Origin: CAZMCT01 sp964564785
Lineage (GTDB): Bacteria; Planctomycetota; Phycisphaerae; UBA1845; Fen-1342
Length of the DNA: 14,947 nucleotides
Assembly: GCA_964564785.1 (NCBI GenBank)
Contig: CAZMCT010000103.1
Location: 1 to 14,947, forward strand
Direction of reading: 5' to 3'
The notes beneath the pieces were generated by a model. That model was not told the origin of the DNA. It did no database searches and was given only the letters and a program-made list of their open reading frames with translations. Positions 7,179 through 13,767 of this stretch are shown in pieces. Every line of letters begins with the position of its first letter. The stretch's first letter is position 1. The position numbers and the translations under genes are program-made.

Positions 7179-7215
7179 CGGTAGCCGGGAGAGGTTTGTC
7201 CGCTCCCGGCTACCG
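7179..7215 (-). terminator. strong rho-independent terminator after the third trio prepilin-like gene
   Basis: A perfect 13-bp stem (CGGTAGCCGGGAG at 7179-7191, CTCCCGGCTACCG at 7203-7215) with an 11-nt loop lies 31 nt past the stop at 7247. It is followed on the minus strand by TCTCTTTCCTC. The sequence between stop and hairpin is similar to that after the 6047 gene, so the duplicated unit included the terminator. Confidence 0.75.
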
Positions 7216-7246
7216 GAGTTGCAAGAGCCGTGGGAACTGAGACCGC

Positions 7247-8191
7247 TCAGTCAATCGGCGGGTTGCAGTTTTTCAGCACGCCAGAGTTGGGGTTCGGTTG
7301 GTTGTAGTAGATCGACGGCAATTCGGAGTACTCCTCGGGCAGCGCCCAGCCGGGGCAGATCGCCGCCCAACCCAGGCCGCAGAAGCCGCGCGTGTCGGCC
7401 AGCTTGTACTCGGCGTGACCGTCGAGGAATCCCATGGAGAAGCGGCTGAACTTGCCGTGGTAGCCGACTTCCTGCTGGTTGTAGGCCAGGCCCCAGTCCA
7501 TGGGGTCCTCGAGGAACATCATGAAACTGCTCGCGTACTTGGCCAGGGCGTCCTTCACCAGAGCCTTGCCGTAGTCCTGCCACAGCCACGGACCCTGCCA
7601 GGGGCCGTTGCTGTCGTTGCGGAACTGCAACTCCATGATCGCATGCAGGTTGTACTGGTACGTCGTGCCCACGTCGTCATAGCACGAGATGCCCTTGGCC
7701 TGCTGGTTGCCCTGCCCGCCCCAGTTGAGCTGCTGGTGCGAGAACTTGTCGGAGGGGCACTGAAGCACCGGGATCTCGATCCGCTTTTCGATGATGTTGC
7801 CCACCTTGATATCCGGGTCGATCGCAGTGCCCATGAGATAGGGGTTCAGCGGGCGGCGCTGCGCCGGGGTCCCGAGCCACGGGTCGTCGACCCAGTAGTC
7901 CGAGGGCGTCTTGCCACCATAGAGCCAGGAGCTGATGGCGCTGGCGTTGTTCGGATCCATTCCCGGCGGCGTCACCTGGAACGGGAAGTCGTCGCTGTGA
8001 TCGAGGAAGTACTGCATCGCCGCGGCCGTGAGCTGCTTGTAGTTCGCGAGGCACTTGGCGACCTTCGCCTGCTCGCGGGCGTCGCGCAGCGACGGCAGCA
8101 GGATCGAGATCAGAAGCGCGATGATCGCGACGACGACGAGCAGTTCGATGAGGGTAAACCCGCGGCGTAAGCTGCACTTTTCCCATTGCAT
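7247..8191 (-). CDS. prepilin-like protein with N-terminal methylation motif (trio member 3)
   Basis: Encodes 314 residues from the ATG at 8191, with CCAGGAGTC upstream. The leader MQWEKCSLRRG differs from its sister at nearly every position before Leu8, then the proteins are almost identical through FTLIELLVVVAIIALLISI and the following 60 residues. Cleavage is expected after Gly11. The soluble domain has PVLQCPSDKFSHQQL, SCYDDVGTTYQYN, the H-x11-DGH motif and the GFCGLGWAAICPGW tail. Its variable segment near residues 85-113 (SSWLYGGKTPSDYW then VDDPWLGTPAQRRP) is unlike the sister's. It is first in the minus-strand series and has the only recognisable promoter among the trio, at 8291-8319. 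Its strong 3' terminator suggests it is transcribed as a single-gene unit. Confidence 0.92.
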   Translation of the reverse strand: MQWEKCSLRRGFTLIELLVVVAIIALLISILLPSLRDAREQAKVAKCLANYKQLTAAAMQYFLDHSDDFPFQVTPPGMDPNNASAISSWLYGGKTPSDYWVDDPWLGTPAQRRPLNPYLMGTAIDPDIKVGNIIEKRIEIPVLQCPSDKFSHQQLNWGGQGNQQAKGISCYDDVGTTYQYNLHAIMELQFRNDSNGPWQGPWLWQDYGKALVKDALAKYASSFMMFLEDPMDWGLAYNQQEVGYHGKFSRFSMGFLDGHAEYKLADTRGFCGLGWAAICPGWALPEEYSELPSIYYNQPNPNSGVLKNCNPPID

Positions 8192-8290
8192 GTTCGACTC
8201 CTGGAGGTCCGGTGGGGACCTGGTCTGAAACGCTCTTCCTCGTTCCGATTCTGAGACGACGTGAGCGCTGATCTGGCCCGCTCAGCCCCT

Positions 8291-8319
8291 ATTCTGCCTT
8301 TTCAGGGGGCCTGTGTAAA
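8291..8319 (-). promoter_or_regulatory. promoter candidate for the prepilin-like gene starting at 8191
   Basis: On the minus strand TTTACA (8319-8314, five of six matches) and CAGAAT (8296-8291, four of six) are separated by 17 nt. The predicted start lies some 90 nt before the ATG. It is in the divergent region shared with the helicase gene. Confidence 0.45.
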
Positions 8320-8395
8320 GACTGTGTGTGAAATTGTCGGGCACCCGCGCACCCGGGGGGGGACGAGCCGAGCAGACCGCTTTTTAGGACGTTGT

Positions 8396-8405
8396 TAGCA
8401 TGCTA
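8396..8405. promoter_or_regulatory. 10-bp perfect palindrome upstream of the helicase gene
   Basis: TAGCATGCTA is a perfect palindrome ending 32 nt before the helicase ATG, in an AT-richer patch of otherwise GC-rich DNA. It could be an operator for the helicase gene. A 10-bp palindrome can easily occur by chance, and no second copy was seen in the window. Confidence 0.2.
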
Positions 8406-8437
8406 TCGTACCCCGACTCGCTCCCAGCGGAGACGGT

Positions 8438-10765
8438 ATGGACCCCGCAGGCTTCCTGGCGCGCATCACCAGCCAGCGGCACTATGCCGGCCAGGTTGCG
8501 ACGAGCCGCTGGCTGCCCGGCCGCGCGGCCCGCTTCGCCGACCCGCAGCAGCCCTTGCCAGCGCCCCTCACGGAGCTGCTCCGAGCCGAGGGCATCGCGC
8601 GACTCTATCAGCACCAGGCGGAGGCGCTGGATGCCGTGCGGGGCGGCCACAGCATCGTCGTCGCGACCGGCACCGCGAGCGGCAAAAGTCTCTGTTATCA
8701 CCTGCCGGTGCTGGCCGACCTCCTGACGCAGGACGACGGCCGGGCGTTGTATCTGTATCCGGCGAAGGCCCTGGCGTACGACCAGCTCGGCGGCCTGCAC
8801 CGCTGGGTCGCGAAGGGGGAGCTGGGCGGCCGCGTTCGCCCGGCCTGCTACGACGGCGATACGCCAACGCACCAGCGCCCCGGAATCCGCCGGAACGCCA
8901 ACCTGGTGCTATCCAACCCCGACATGCTGCATCAGAGCATCCTGCCGTACCACGCGAAGTGGGCGGGGTTCCTCGGCCGGCTGCGCCACATCGTGCTGGA
9001 CGAAATCCATACCTACCGCGGCGTCTTCGGCAGCCATGTGGCGGGCGTGGTGCGGCGACTCCTCCGCCTCTGCCGGCACTACGGCGCCGACCCGCGCTTC
9101 ATCTGCTGCTCGGCCACGCTCGGCAACCCGCGGGAACTGGCCGCCCGGCTGACCGGCGACCCGGAAATCGTGCTGATCGACCGCGACGGCTCGCCCCGCG
9201 GCCGCAAGCTGTTCGTCCTCTGGAACCCGCCGTGGCTGGAGTCGCAGACGCGCATCACGCGGCGCAGCGGAAATGTCGAGGCTCAAGAGCTGATGGCGCG
9301 GCTGCTCGAGGAAGGCGCGGGCACGATCACTTTCTGCAAGGCCCGCGTGGTGGCCGAGCTACTCTACAAGTACGTCACCGAACACTTGAGCCGCCGCCGC
9401 CCGGACCTCGCCCGCCGCGTGCGGCCGTACCGCGGCGGCTACCTGCCGCGGGAGCGGCGCGAGATCGAGGAGAAGCTGTTCGGCGGCGAACTGCTGGGCG
9501 TGTGCAGCACGAACGCGTTGGAGTTGGGGATCGACGTGGGTTCGCTGGACGCCGCGCTCATTGTCGGCTTCCCGGGCACGCTGTGCAGCCTGTGGCAGCA
9601 GGCGGGCCGGGCCGGCCGGCGGCAGGACGAGTCGCTGGCGATCCTCGTCGCGTACGACGACCCGATCGACCAGTACCTGATGCGCCACCCGGATTTCGTG
9701 TTCGACCGGCCGCTCGAGCAGGCGCTGATCGACCCGGAGAACCCGCACATTCTCGCGGCGCAGCTCGGCTGCGCGGCGTTCGAGCTGCCGCTGAGCCCGG
9801 ACGAGTTGCCCGCCTTCGGCGCGGTCGCGCCGCAGGTGGTGGAGGTGTTGCGCGACGAGGGCCGACTGCGGCACGCGGCCGGCCGCGACTATTGGGCGAC
9901 CTCCGAGTTCGCGGCCGCGCAGGTCAGCCTGCGGACGATCAGCCGGGCGACGTACGCGATCGTGGACGTGACGGGTGGGCGGAGCGAGGTGATCGGGCAG
10001 GTCGACTCGATCTCGGCGCCGGAGTTGATCTATCCCGAGGCGGTCTACCTGCACCAGGGCGAGAGCTACCTAGTGCGCGAGCTGGACCCGGCCGCCCGAA
10101 TTGCGCGCGTCGCGCGGCTCGATGCCGACTACTACACCCAGCCCGTGCTGGCCAGCGACTGCCACGTGACGGCCGAGCGGATTGCCGGCGAAGTCCGCGG
10201 CGGCCGAAGGTCCTTCGGCGACGTCACCGTGAAATGGCAGACGATCGCATTTCGCAAGTTCAAGCTGTACACGCAGGAACTCATCGGCCAGACGGCGCTC
10301 GATCTCCCGCCGCAACAGATCGAGACGAAGGGGATGTGGCTCCAGCCCCCGGTGGCGGCGCGGGAGGCCGTGCGGGCGGCGGGTCTGCCACTGCACGAGG
10401 GCCTGGCGGGCGTGCGGAACCTGCTGACGGCCGCGCTGCCGGCCCTGGCGATGTGCGACCGCTACGACATCGGCGGCGTGGTGGATTCGTCGCAGTTCGG
10501 CGTCAGTACGATCATCCTGTACGACCGCTACGAAGGCGGCGTGGGCTATGCGCGGCACGCATTCGAGCAGGCCGAGCGGCTGCTGGAGCTGGCGACCGAG
10601 ATGGTCCGCGGCTGCCCGTGCGCGGACGGCTGCCCCGGTTGCGTCGCGCCGCCGAACCTGCGGGTTGCGATCCATCACGACCCGGACGTGACGCGCGGGT
10701 ACGAGATTCCCAGCAAGGCGGCCGCCTGCGGCCTGCTGGAGGCGTGGCTCCTGACCGTCCGTTGA
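8438..10765 (+). CDS. DEAD/DEAH-box helicase with four-cysteine C-terminal domain (MrfA/YprA-like)
   Basis: Encodes 775 residues from the ATG at 8438, with GGAG five bases upstream. Superfamily 2 motifs appear in order: Gln in YQHQAEAL (57-64), Walker A ATGTASGKS (76-84), YPAKALAYDQL (107-117), SNPDMLH (159-165), Walker B DEIH (188-191), SATL (225-228), TFCKARVV (298-305), then STNALELGIDVGSLD (motif V, 357-371) and QQAGRAGRR (motif VI, 387-395). The C-terminal half ends with Cys673 in AMCDRYDIGG and the cluster CPCADGCPGC (726-735), matching the metal-binding domain (DUF1998) of MrfA-type helicases. Bacillus MrfA (YprA) acts in repair of mitomycin C damage as a 3'-5' DNA helicase, with a similar length. 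The LigD-type phosphoesterase gene is next door. No DISARM or other defence partner is visible, so a repair role is the more economical reading. Confidence 0.9.
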   Translation: MDPAGFLARITSQRHYAGQVATSRWLPGRAARFADPQQPLPAPLTELLRAEGIARLYQHQAEALDAVRGGHSIVVATGTASGKSLCYHLPVLADLLTQDDGRALYLYPAKALAYDQLGGLHRWVAKGELGGRVRPACYDGDTPTHQRPGIRRNANLVLSNPDMLHQSILPYHAKWAGFLGRLRHIVLDEIHTYRGVFGSHVAGVVRRLLRLCRHYGADPRFICCSATLGNPRELAARLTGDPEIVLIDRDGSPRGRKLFVLWNPPWLESQTRITRRSGNVEAQELMARLLEEGAGTITFCKARVVAELLYKYVTEHLSRRRPDLARRVRPYRGGYLPRERREIEEKLFGGELLGVCSTNALELGIDVGSLDAALIVGFPGTLCSLWQQAGRAGRRQDESLAILVAYDDPIDQYLMRHPDFVFDRPLEQALIDPENPHILAAQLGCAAFELPLSPDELPAFGAVAPQVVEVLRDEGRLRHAAGRDYWATSEFAAAQVSLRTISRATYAIVDVTGGRSEVIGQVDSISAPELIYPEAVYLHQGESYLVRELDPAARIARVARLDADYYTQPVLASDCHVTAERIAGEVRGGRRSFGDVTVKWQTIAFRKFKLYTQELIGQTALDLPPQQIETKGMWLQPPVAAREAVRAAGLPLHEGLAGVRNLLTAALPALAMCDRYDIGGVVDSSQFGVSTIILYDRYEGGVGYARHAFEQAERLLELATEMVRGCPCADGCPGCVAPPNLRVAIHHDPDVTRGYEIPSKAAACGLLEAWLLTVR

Positions 10766-10784
10766 GAGAGGGGGCTGGCTCCGG

Positions 10785-10848
10785 GCCAAACCGGCCTCGC
10801 GGTAGCGCCACCAGCCGCTGCCGCGGTGCCTGTCCCCTTTTTCAACCT
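10785..10848 (+). repeat. left copy of an inverted intergenic repeat element (REP-like)
   Basis: Two blocks recur in inverted orientation at 12085-12177. Block A (10785-10814) begins GCCAAACCGGC and continues with CGGTAGCGCCA, and is 27/30 identical to the other copy. Block B (10826-10848), with core TGCCTGTCCCCTTTTTCAAC, is identical over 23 bp. The blocks are 11 nt apart here. The element lies between the 3' ends of the helicase and the phosphoesterase genes, and block B runs into the latter's stop codon. It could act as a bidirectional transcription stop, a REP-type mobile repeat, or the boundary of a transferred segment. Confidence 0.8.
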
Positions 10849-11197
10849 AAGCGGTAAGCTCCAGCCCCGTGCCCGCCCGTCGGATCATGATTCGCCCACG
10901 CCACTGCGCGCCCGCGATCCGCACGACGGCCTCATCGCCGGTCAGCACCTCAATTTGGCATTCGCCGTGATCGAGCCGCCGGACGCGCCCGCGGCCGCCC
11001 CCGATCTCGCCCTCGTAATCGAGGTAGAGCCGCCGGTGGTCGGCGATGCGTTCCGCCGCGATCGGGCCGGGGGACGCGAGCGGATTGGCCGCGAGGCGCC
11101 AGGTCGGCAGAAGCTCGCGGCCGGCGACCTCGATCAGGAAGTCCCAGTGCGGGGGCTGCCCGGCGTCGGGGGGGTCGTGCTGGAGGAGGACGAACAT
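10847..11197 (-). CDS. stand-alone LigD-type 3'-phosphoesterase domain protein
   Basis: Encodes 116 residues from the ATG at 11197; no clear ribosome site is seen, but the conserved domain begins at once with MFVLLQHD. Motifs of the polymerase/3'-phosphoesterase domain found at the N terminus of LigD are present: His7, then HWDFLIE (17-23) with His17 and Asp19, then AERIADHRRLYLDYEGEI (48-65) with His54, matching the family pattern EDHPxEYxxFEG. The C terminus has the usual short beta strands (RGRIMIRRAG). In LigD the domain trims 3'-phosphate and ribonucleotide ends before ligation in non-homologous end joining; stand-alone homologues are known in archaea and bacteria. No ligase or Ku gene is in the window. 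It diverges from the TM-protein gene and converges with the helicase gene. Confidence 0.85.
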   Translation of the reverse strand: MFVLLQHDPPDAGQPPHWDFLIEVAGRELLPTWRLAANPLASPGPIAAERIADHRRLYLDYEGEIGGGRGRVRRLDHGECQIEVLTGDEAVVRIAGAQWRGRIMIRRAGTGLELTA

Positions 11198-11367
11198 GCG
11201 CGGCGGTCTCGGTGGCCATGTCCGCGGCAGAAGTCTTTTCGGCTGCGGCCGGATTGCTCGTCGCTGAGCTCCTCGGACGCGCGGCCGCTGAAAGTGCTCG
11301 GGCCTTGCGGCCTCGCTTGCGCTTGCCGCTCGGATTACGCTACCGACTACACGGAGGCGGCTTGCCA
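11198..11367. other. divergent intergenic region
   Basis: This 170-nt space separates the phosphoesterase gene and the TM-protein gene and should hold both promoters. I see no hexamer pair good enough to report. An open frame on the plus strand begins at 11212 and is in phase with the downstream gene, but its residues look like translated non-coding GC-rich DNA. The real start is placed at 11368. Confidence 0.4.
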
Positions 11368-12063
11368 GTGACAATCGCGACGCGACTACGAGGATTGTAT
11401 CAGCATCCGCGCTTGCAAATGGCCGCGTTGACGGTCGCGCCGGTCGCCCTGCTGGCCGGCGTCTGGCTGCTGGTCACGCAGGTGCTGCTGGTGCCGCGGG
11501 TGCCGGGGCCCGACACGCCGGCGGACTACGTCGCGCAGTTCATGATGCACGAGAAGGGCCTGCCGCGCTTGAAGCGCGCGCGGGCCGAAGCGTTCCTGGA
11601 TCAAACGGTCATCCGTCTGCTCCGCGACAGCGCGTTTCGCGAGCGCTTCCTCGCCGAATACCGCACGGCCAGCCCCGAGGAGCAGAAGGCCTTCCGCGAG
11701 AACCTGTTCGACGCATTCAAGCCGCGATTCATGGACGACATCCGCGGGTACCACGACCGGCCGGAGTCCGGCCGGCGGGATTACCTCGACCAGCGCATCG
11801 TCGCCTACAACCGGCTCAGTGCGCTGGTGGGCTCGGTGAAGATCGGGCGAGCGGACCTGGGCAGCGGGGCGCCGACGCCCGACGAGCTGCTCCAGTTGCT
11901 GGTTTCCAAGACCACGGAAAAGGAGCGCGAGCAGGGAGCCGCGTACCTGGCGGCGCTGCACGCGCGCGTGCTGGAAATCCTCGCCGACCCCGCGCTGAAG
12001 GCTGAGTTCGAGGCCCGCATTGCCGCCCCCGCCGCGGGCCCGGCCGGTTCGAGCGCCGGTTAG
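11368..12063 (+). CDS. single-TM membrane protein of unknown function
   Basis: Encodes 231 residues if the GTG at 11368 is the start, chosen for GGAGG ten bases upstream; the frame is open to 11212 and an internal ATG at 11419 is another option. Residues 19-42 form one hydrophobic helix, with a short basic N terminus facing the cytoplasm. The remainder (about 45-220) is charged and mostly helical in appearance: repeated Arg/Glu/Leu patterns such as KRARAEAFLDQTVIRLLRDS, SPEEQKAFRENLFDAFKPRF and TEKEREQGAAYLAALHARVL, ending in an Ala/Pro/Gly tail. No catalytic motif or known family was recognised. It is bounded on the right by the inverted repeat element, and its partner across the divergent region is the LigD-type phosphoesterase. 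Confidence 0.7.
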   Translation: MTIATRLRGLYQHPRLQMAALTVAPVALLAGVWLLVTQVLLVPRVPGPDTPADYVAQFMMHEKGLPRLKRARAEAFLDQTVIRLLRDSAFRERFLAEYRTASPEEQKAFRENLFDAFKPRFMDDIRGYHDRPESGRRDYLDQRIVAYNRLSALVGSVKIGRADLGSGAPTPDELLQLLVSKTTEKEREQGAAYLAALHARVLEILADPALKAEFEARIAAPAAGPAGSSAG

Positions 12064-12084
12064 CCGCTCGTTGGCAGAGCGGAC

Positions 12085-12177
12085 AGGTTGAAAAAGGGGA
12101 CAGGCACGACGGTGCTCGTTCAAAAGGGGGACAATCCGGGGGACTCACTGTTGGCGCTACCGTGATGCCGGTTTGGC
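12085..12177 (-). repeat. right copy of the inverted intergenic repeat element (REP-like)
   Basis: On the minus strand this carries block A (12148-12177) and block B (12085-12107) in the same order as the left copy at 10785-10848, but with 40 nt instead of 11 between them. The extra part holds a degenerate second core (TTGTCCCCCTTTTGAAC, minus strand, about 12120-12136). A third degenerate core in the opposite direction, GTCCCTTTCTTCAAC, lies just outside at 12187-12201. The element again separates convergent genes, ending at 12063 and 12208. Confidence 0.78.
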
Positions 12178-12207
12178 GCGGAGCGAGTCCCTTTCTTCAA
12201 CGGGCTG

Positions 12208-12795
12208 CTAGGGCCTCTCCGGGGCCGGCGCCGCCAGCTCCCGCACCTCGCCGCCCGCCAGGAGCTCGGCCGACCGCGCGATGTCCGCCACCACGCCCGC
12301 TCGCTCGTGCGCCACGACCGTGCCGGCAAGCCGCGCCTCGCCGAGCACGTCCGGGATGTCGCCGTACCGCGACTCCAGCCGCAGCCGGGCCGATTCCACG
12401 CTGACCTTCAGACCGCCGGTCCAGGGTTTCTCGGGGTACGCGAACGCCGTTCCGGAGTAGACCACCGTTCCGTTCGAGTTGCTGACCACGTAGCGCACCA
12501 GGGCGTCGGTCGCGCTGGACTCGGCGTAGGTCTTTCCGGGGTGCGGCCGCCAGAAGATGTGCAGGAGCAGGTACTGGGTGGTCGCGGGCTCGACGTCGGC
12601 GTGCGCGCGGGCCGCGAGGTGAATATCGCCCGTGGGATCGATGCGGTACGCCGGGTCCACGAGCCGGATTTGGTAGGTCTCGGGGAAGTACGGGTCTTGG
12701 TAGGACGTGACCCGCAGAGCTGACCCCCCGCAGCCCGCAGCCGCGGCGGCCGCCAGCAGGAGTGGCGCGGCCCACATCGGTTGCCGTCTAGTCAT
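12208..12795 (-). CDS. predicted lipoprotein of unknown function
   Basis: Encodes 195 residues. The N terminus MTRRQPMWAAPLLLAAAAAA then GC at 21-22 is a lipoprotein signal with lipobox Ala-Ala-Gly-Cys; Cys22 would be lipidated, and Gly-Gly-Ser after it suggests release to the outer membrane or surface. The mature part looks like mixed beta structure (QIRLVDPAYRIDPTGDIHLAAR, TTQYLLLHIFWRPHPGKTYA, GTVVYSGTAFAY) ending in a helical, Ala/Glu-rich tail. The start overlaps the last 8 bases of the amidohydrolase gene, as in translationally coupled operons, although no strong ribosome site of its own is seen. I do not recognise a named family. Confidence 0.82.
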   Translation of the reverse strand: MTRRQPMWAAPLLLAAAAAAGCGGSALRVTSYQDPYFPETYQIRLVDPAYRIDPTGDIHLAARAHADVEPATTQYLLLHIFWRPHPGKTYAESSATDALVRYVVSNSNGTVVYSGTAFAYPEKPWTGGLKVSVESARLRLESRYGDIPDVLGEARLAGTVVAHERAGVVADIARSAELLAGGEVRELAAPAPERP

Positions 12796-13651
12796 CTTCG
12801 AAGATGGTGCTCCGGGCCCGCGTCGCCGCGCCGCCGTTGGCGATGCCGAGCAGCCGCAGGGCGTCGCGCTCGACGATGCCGCGCAGTTGCTCGCGCGGGA
12901 TGGGCTGTAGATTGCTGCCGTGGCAGTACTGATTGATCGAGTACAGGGCCTCGATGCACGCGGCCGGCGAGCGGAACGGAAAGTCGCTGCCGAACAGCAG
13001 CTTGTCCATGACGCCGTACTCGTACGCTTCGAGCAGCGCGGTGTAGCTCAGCCACGGCTGCGGCAGCAGGCCGGCGATGTCGGCGAAGACGTTCGCGTGT
13101 TTACTCAGCAGGACCACGGTCTGACTGACCCAGGGGTGCCCGAGACGCGCGATGACGATCCGCAGGTCGGCGAATTCCTGAGCCACCTCGTCGAGGAGCA
13201 TCGGTTCAGCGAAGCGCATCCGCGCGGCGGGGCTGCGGTGGTTCTGTTCGAAAAGCACGGGCAGCCCGCGGGCGGCGCACTCGGCGTAGAGCTGCATCGC
13301 GCGCGAGTCGCCCGGGTGGAAATTCTGCATCTCGGGCGACAGCACGACACCCTTGAGGTTCAGTTCGTCCTGCGCCACGCGGAGCTGCGTCCGCCAGTCC
13401 CGTTCGGTCGGGTCGATGCCCGCGAAGCCCACCAGTTTCGCCGGGTTGCGCCGCACGTAGTCGGACACCAGCCGGTTCGGGATCTCCGCTTCGAGGAACC
13501 GGCTCTTGAACGCCAGCACAATGGCCTTGTCGACCGGGTCGGCGGCCGCCAGGTGGCGGGTCTCGTCAGCCTGAACGGCCCGGGCCACCGCGGCGGCACG
13601 CCCCAGTTGGGCGTGCGAGGACCAGATCTGCGTGTGGCAATCGACGATCAT
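12788..13651 (-). CDS. amidohydrolase-2 family metal-dependent hydrolase
   Basis: Encodes 287 residues from the ATG at 13651, which places MIVDCHTQIW at the first strand as usual; the frame is open to 13723. TIM-barrel amidohydrolase-2 marks follow in order: Asp4-Cys-His6 on strand 1, VGFAGIDP (74-81), LKGVVLSP (99-106), GLPVLFEQ (129-136), Gly-His172-Pro-Trp, NVFADIAG (187-194) and LLFGSDFPF (218-226) with the conserved Asp223. Family members hydrolyse or decarboxylate amide and aromatic acid substrates, often with a divalent metal. The second histidine of the usual DxHxH pair is Gln8 here, so metal binding may differ. It is first in an operon with the lipoprotein gene, behind the promoter at 13738-13767. 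The substrate is unknown. Confidence 0.85.
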   Translation of the reverse strand: MIVDCHTQIWSSHAQLGRAAAVARAVQADETRHLAAADPVDKAIVLAFKSRFLEAEIPNRLVSDYVRRNPAKLVGFAGIDPTERDWRTQLRVAQDELNLKGVVLSPEMQNFHPGDSRAMQLYAECAARGLPVLFEQNHRSPAARMRFAEPMLLDEVAQEFADLRIVIARLGHPWVSQTVVLLSKHANVFADIAGLLPQPWLSYTALLEAYEYGVMDKLLFGSDFPFRSPAACIEALYSINQYCHGSNLQPIPREQLRGIVERDALRLLGIANGGAATRARSTIFEDD

Positions 13652-13719
13652 GGGAAGCTGCGCCTCTGCGACGAACAGGATACCCGCTCCGCGCCGAGCC
13701 GGCGATCCGCCGCTGCAAA

Positions 13720-13735
13720 CCACAACATGTAGTGG
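13720..13735. promoter_or_regulatory. 16-bp near-palindrome over the predicted start point, operator candidate
   Basis: CCACAACATGTAGTGG reads the same on both strands except for one symmetric pair (positions 5 and 12), with core ACATGT flanked by CCAC and GTGG. It begins three bases past the -10 element, where a repressor would block the amidohydrolase promoter. No protein can be named. Confidence 0.45.
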
Positions 13736-13737
13736 TC

Positions 13738-13767
13738 ATAATAGCTTGCGGAAACCATCGACGTCAA
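13738..13767 (-). promoter_or_regulatory. sigma-70-type promoter of the amidohydrolase-lipoprotein operon
   Basis: On the minus strand TTGACG (13767-13762) and TATTAT (13743-13738) are spaced by 18 nt; each matches consensus at five of six positions. The -35 element overlaps the stop codon of the upstream LOG-family gene. The predicted leader is about 80 nt. Confidence 0.6.

Noticed and set aside
8438..10765. DISARM-type or other phage-defence system based on a DUF1998-like helicase
   Set aside because: No DrmB-like, methyltransferase or nuclease partner is adjacent; length and motifs fit a single MrfA/YprA-type repair helicase.
8392..10857. An 821-codon plus-strand frame overlapping the helicase in another phase
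   Set aside because: It is Arg/Pro/Ala-rich with no domain; it is longer than the helicase frame only because GC-rich DNA lacks stops.
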